From assembly GCA_964553615.1 (NCBI GenBank), contig CAZKMA010000040.1, positions 1 through 43,243 of the forward strand: a stretch of DNA of 43,243 nt. Reading direction: 5' to 3'. How positions within the stretch are numbered: the stretch's first letter is position 1; every line of letters begins with the position of its first letter. Made by a program: the position numbers and the translations under genes. The DNA is from DATKUC01 sp964553615 (GTDB lineage: Bacteria; Spirochaetota; Spirochaetia; DSM-27196; DATKUC01). Positions 41,787 to 43,243 of this stretch are shown here, piece by piece. The notes under the pieces were generated by a model. That model searched no databases, had not been told where the DNA came from, and saw only the letters and a program-made list of their open reading frames with translations.

Positions 41787-41885
41787 TCCTCCATCCCGAT
41801 AGAGCCTGTTCGATGCTCTGTGTTACGCCCGTGTGATGTACCCGTTCCTGCTGACTGACCTCTCCCGCGGTATTGAACCGTCCAA

Positions 41886-41891
41886 ATTATA
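41886..41891 (-). promoter_or_regulatory. Putative -10 element for the DbpA-like gene
   Basis: A perfect minus-strand TATAAT about 100 bases upstream of the DbpA-RBD gene, without a convincing -35. Weak support. Confidence 0.25.
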
Positions 41892-41904
41892 ACACAAGAG
41901 AATG

Positions 41905-41933
41905 TCGGAATCCGCCGAAACCAAGGGTATAAT
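41905..41933 (+). promoter_or_regulatory. Putative promoter of the OmpA-family gene
   Basis: A perfect -10 TATAAT (41928-41933) and a weak -35 TCGGAA (41905-41910) at 17-base spacing, 42 bases before the ATG. Confidence 0.4.
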
Positions 41934-41975
41934 CAAGGTATCGGGTCACTATGCCTTTGTCAAGGAAGAAGCGGA

Positions 41976-43187
41976 ATGGACAGATTGAAGTCGATATGGC
42001 TCCCCGTTGCTGTCTCGGTCACGTTGATCCTCGTTACCGGAACGGTCTACGGCGAGCAGTTCACATATAAATACGCAGCAGGGGATAAGTATCATATCCT
42101 TTCCACAGTTGAGCAGACAGTTTCGATAGATGGAGTTGTCTCCCACACCGCGCACATTCTGAATCGGATTGCAGTCTCTGTGGACAAGGTGAAGGGAACC
42201 TCCGGACACCTTGTTGCCGATTTTCAGACCTCGGAGGAATCTCTTCGGGCGGACCAGCTCTATCAGTGGGGAGAAGAGTATCACTCGGAATTCTGGCGCG
42301 ATGCACAAGGTTACTACGATATTGCCGCACGGTATTTCATGCCGGTTGTGCGAAATGTGCCCGTGTTTCCGAACCGGGACCTGAAGAAAGGCGACACCTG
42401 GTCTGCAGAAGGCGAGGAGACCCACGATTTCCGTCGAAGCTTTGGCATTCAGGAACCGTTCAATTTCACCGTGCCGGTCAGCTACACCTATCTGGGAAAG
42501 GAGAACGTGGACGGGAAAGCGTACGATTCAATCGGAATTCGATACAACGTATTCTATCAGGTGCAGCGTCGATATACCGGCATGTATCCGACATTGATTA
42601 CCGGCTATTCGGATCAGAAGCTTCTGTGGGACCCGCAGCTCGGCATGCCATACAGCTATCATGAAAAGTATGAGTTCATCTTGACCCTATCTACCGGGCA
42701 CTCTGTTCAGTATTCCGGAACCGCCAAAGCCAGGATAATTCAATCCAGCACCATGGATCGGGCGAAAATTGCGGCCGACATTCAGGGTACTCTGAATACC
42801 CTCGGAGTCAAGGACACGCAGGTGAAGACCGACGCACGCGGAGTTACCATATCACTCCAGAACATACAGTTCCTGCCCGATTCAGCGGTGCTCGTCGAAA
42901 GTGAAAAGCAGAAGCTCAGTCATATCGCCGATATCCTCAGGAAGTACCCGAATAGAGATATTCTGATCAGCGGATACACCGCCCTTGCTGGAACTTCGGA
43001 AGGACGGCGGAAGCTCTCAGGAGAACGGGCCGCGGCGGTCGGACAGTTTCTGCTTGATCTTGGTGTCCGAACCCGGGATCACATGATATATCGGGGTCTC
43101 GGTGCCAAAGATCCGGTGGCGGACAATAGCACGGAGGAAGGACGGCAGAAAAACCGTCGTGTGGAAATCACAATCATGGAGAACTAG
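41976..43187 (+). CDS. OmpA-family outer-membrane/periplasmic protein
   Basis: 403 residues. The signal peptide ends near residue 26 (TVYGEQ). About 250 residues of beta-rich sequence follow (FTYKYAAGDKYHILSTVEQT, VFPNRDLKKGDTWSAEGEET), then an OmpA C-terminal domain from about residue 300: IQFLPDSAVLVESEKQKLS, SGYTALAGTSEGRRKLSGER, and the closing NRRVEI. This domain normally grips peptidoglycan through an Asp and an Arg. The Arg (SGERA, 351) is kept, but the usual Asp after GHT is Ala (GYTALAG, 333-339). Spirochaete peptidoglycan commonly has ornithine rather than diaminopimelate, so the changed pocket may fit that. Same layout as known Treponema OmpA-domain proteins. Confidence 0.87.
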   Translation: MDRLKSIWLPVAVSVTLILVTGTVYGEQFTYKYAAGDKYHILSTVEQTVSIDGVVSHTAHILNRIAVSVDKVKGTSGHLVADFQTSEESLRADQLYQWGEEYHSEFWRDAQGYYDIAARYFMPVVRNVPVFPNRDLKKGDTWSAEGEETHDFRRSFGIQEPFNFTVPVSYTYLGKENVDGKAYDSIGIRYNVFYQVQRRYTGMYPTLITGYSDQKLLWDPQLGMPYSYHEKYEFILTLSTGHSVQYSGTAKARIIQSSTMDRAKIAADIQGTLNTLGVKDTQVKTDARGVTISLQNIQFLPDSAVLVESEKQKLSHIADILRKYPNRDILISGYTALAGTSEGRRKLSGERAAAVGQFLLDLGVRTRDHMIYRGLGAKDPVADNSTEEGRQKNRRVEITIMEN

Positions 43188-43243
43188 GCAACTGCTTCGA
43201 AGCTTGTAAAAAAATCAATACGGGAAAACTGGGGTAGGAGAAC

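Noticed and set aside
43194..43203. Short GCTTCGAAGC palindrome after the OmpA gene as a terminator
   Set aside because: The stem is too short to form a stable hairpin, and A rather than T residues follow.

Overview
The window looks like chromosomal DNA of a free-living spirochaete (Spirochaetales) with fairly high GC. The reasons are inference from content: a full MoxR/DUF58/Bat aerotolerance operon, an OmpA-domain protein lacking the usual diaminopimelate-binding Asp, a binding-protein signal peptide ending in an FASGSSE-type motif, and a degenerate DEAD-box/DbpA-RBD protein. A run of 100 N at 16847-16946 shows it is a draft assembly scaffold. I found no tRNA, rRNA, CRISPR array, insertion sequence or convincing Rho-independent terminator, and no gene-free stretch over 300 bases.

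Layout. (1) 1-151 carries a remnant of a PdxA-type dehydrogenase, cut off at the window edge. (2) 168-4657, minus strand: Era GTPase, then an SbcD-like nuclease and an SbcC/YhaN-like ATPase with overlapping ends. (3) 4836-7616, plus strand: ClpP with an acidic N-terminus, PurC, and an exported EEP-family phosphodiesterase/nuclease. (4) 7627-12464: DNA polymerase II (polB, minus) divergent from an E. coli-type N-acetylglutamate synthase (argA, plus), which converges on a short RmuC (minus). (5) 12552-17942: three Gfo/Idh/MocA oxidoreductases and a Cache-GGDEF diguanylate cyclase interrupted by the assembly gap. (6) 17943-20253, minus: a three-gene polar amino-acid ABC importer. (7) 20484-27932, plus: a LacI-controlled sugar cluster (LacI, SDR, GH88-type unsaturated uronyl hydrolase, TIM-barrel isomerase, Gfo/Idh/MocA, aldo/keto reductase, then a KDG-kinase-like PfkB kinase). 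(8) 27999-37323, plus: argJ, then moxR, DUF58, a DUF4381/BatD-like membrane protein, batA, batB, a TPR protein, a BatD-BatE fusion and an Smr-domain protein, mostly with overlapping start/stop codons. (9) 37335-43187: infA and a TraR/DksA protein divergently arranged, a small unknown protein, a GloB-like metallo-hydrolase, an unknown membrane protein, a DEAD-box-derived RNA-binding protein and an OmpA-family protein.

How the parts work together. The LacI cluster reads as a module for oligosaccharides with a terminal unsaturated uronic acid: GH88 releases the unsaturated sugar, the SDR, isomerase and oxidoreductases rearrange it, and the kinase phosphorylates a 2-keto-3-deoxy sugar acid. The matching transporter, KduI and KDPG aldolase are not in the window. 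A perfect 30-bp palindrome directly downstream of a good predicted lacI promoter is a strong candidate operator. ArgA and ArgJ both belong to arginine synthesis but are unlinked. The Bat operon is the largest co-translated unit and probably forms an envelope-associated AAA+/VWA chaperone-like complex.

I did not find an unmistakably new system. The most unusual items are the ATPase-dead DEAD-box relative, the BatD-BatE fusion with its extra membrane partner, the LacI palindrome, and the OmpA domain with an altered peptidoglycan pocket.
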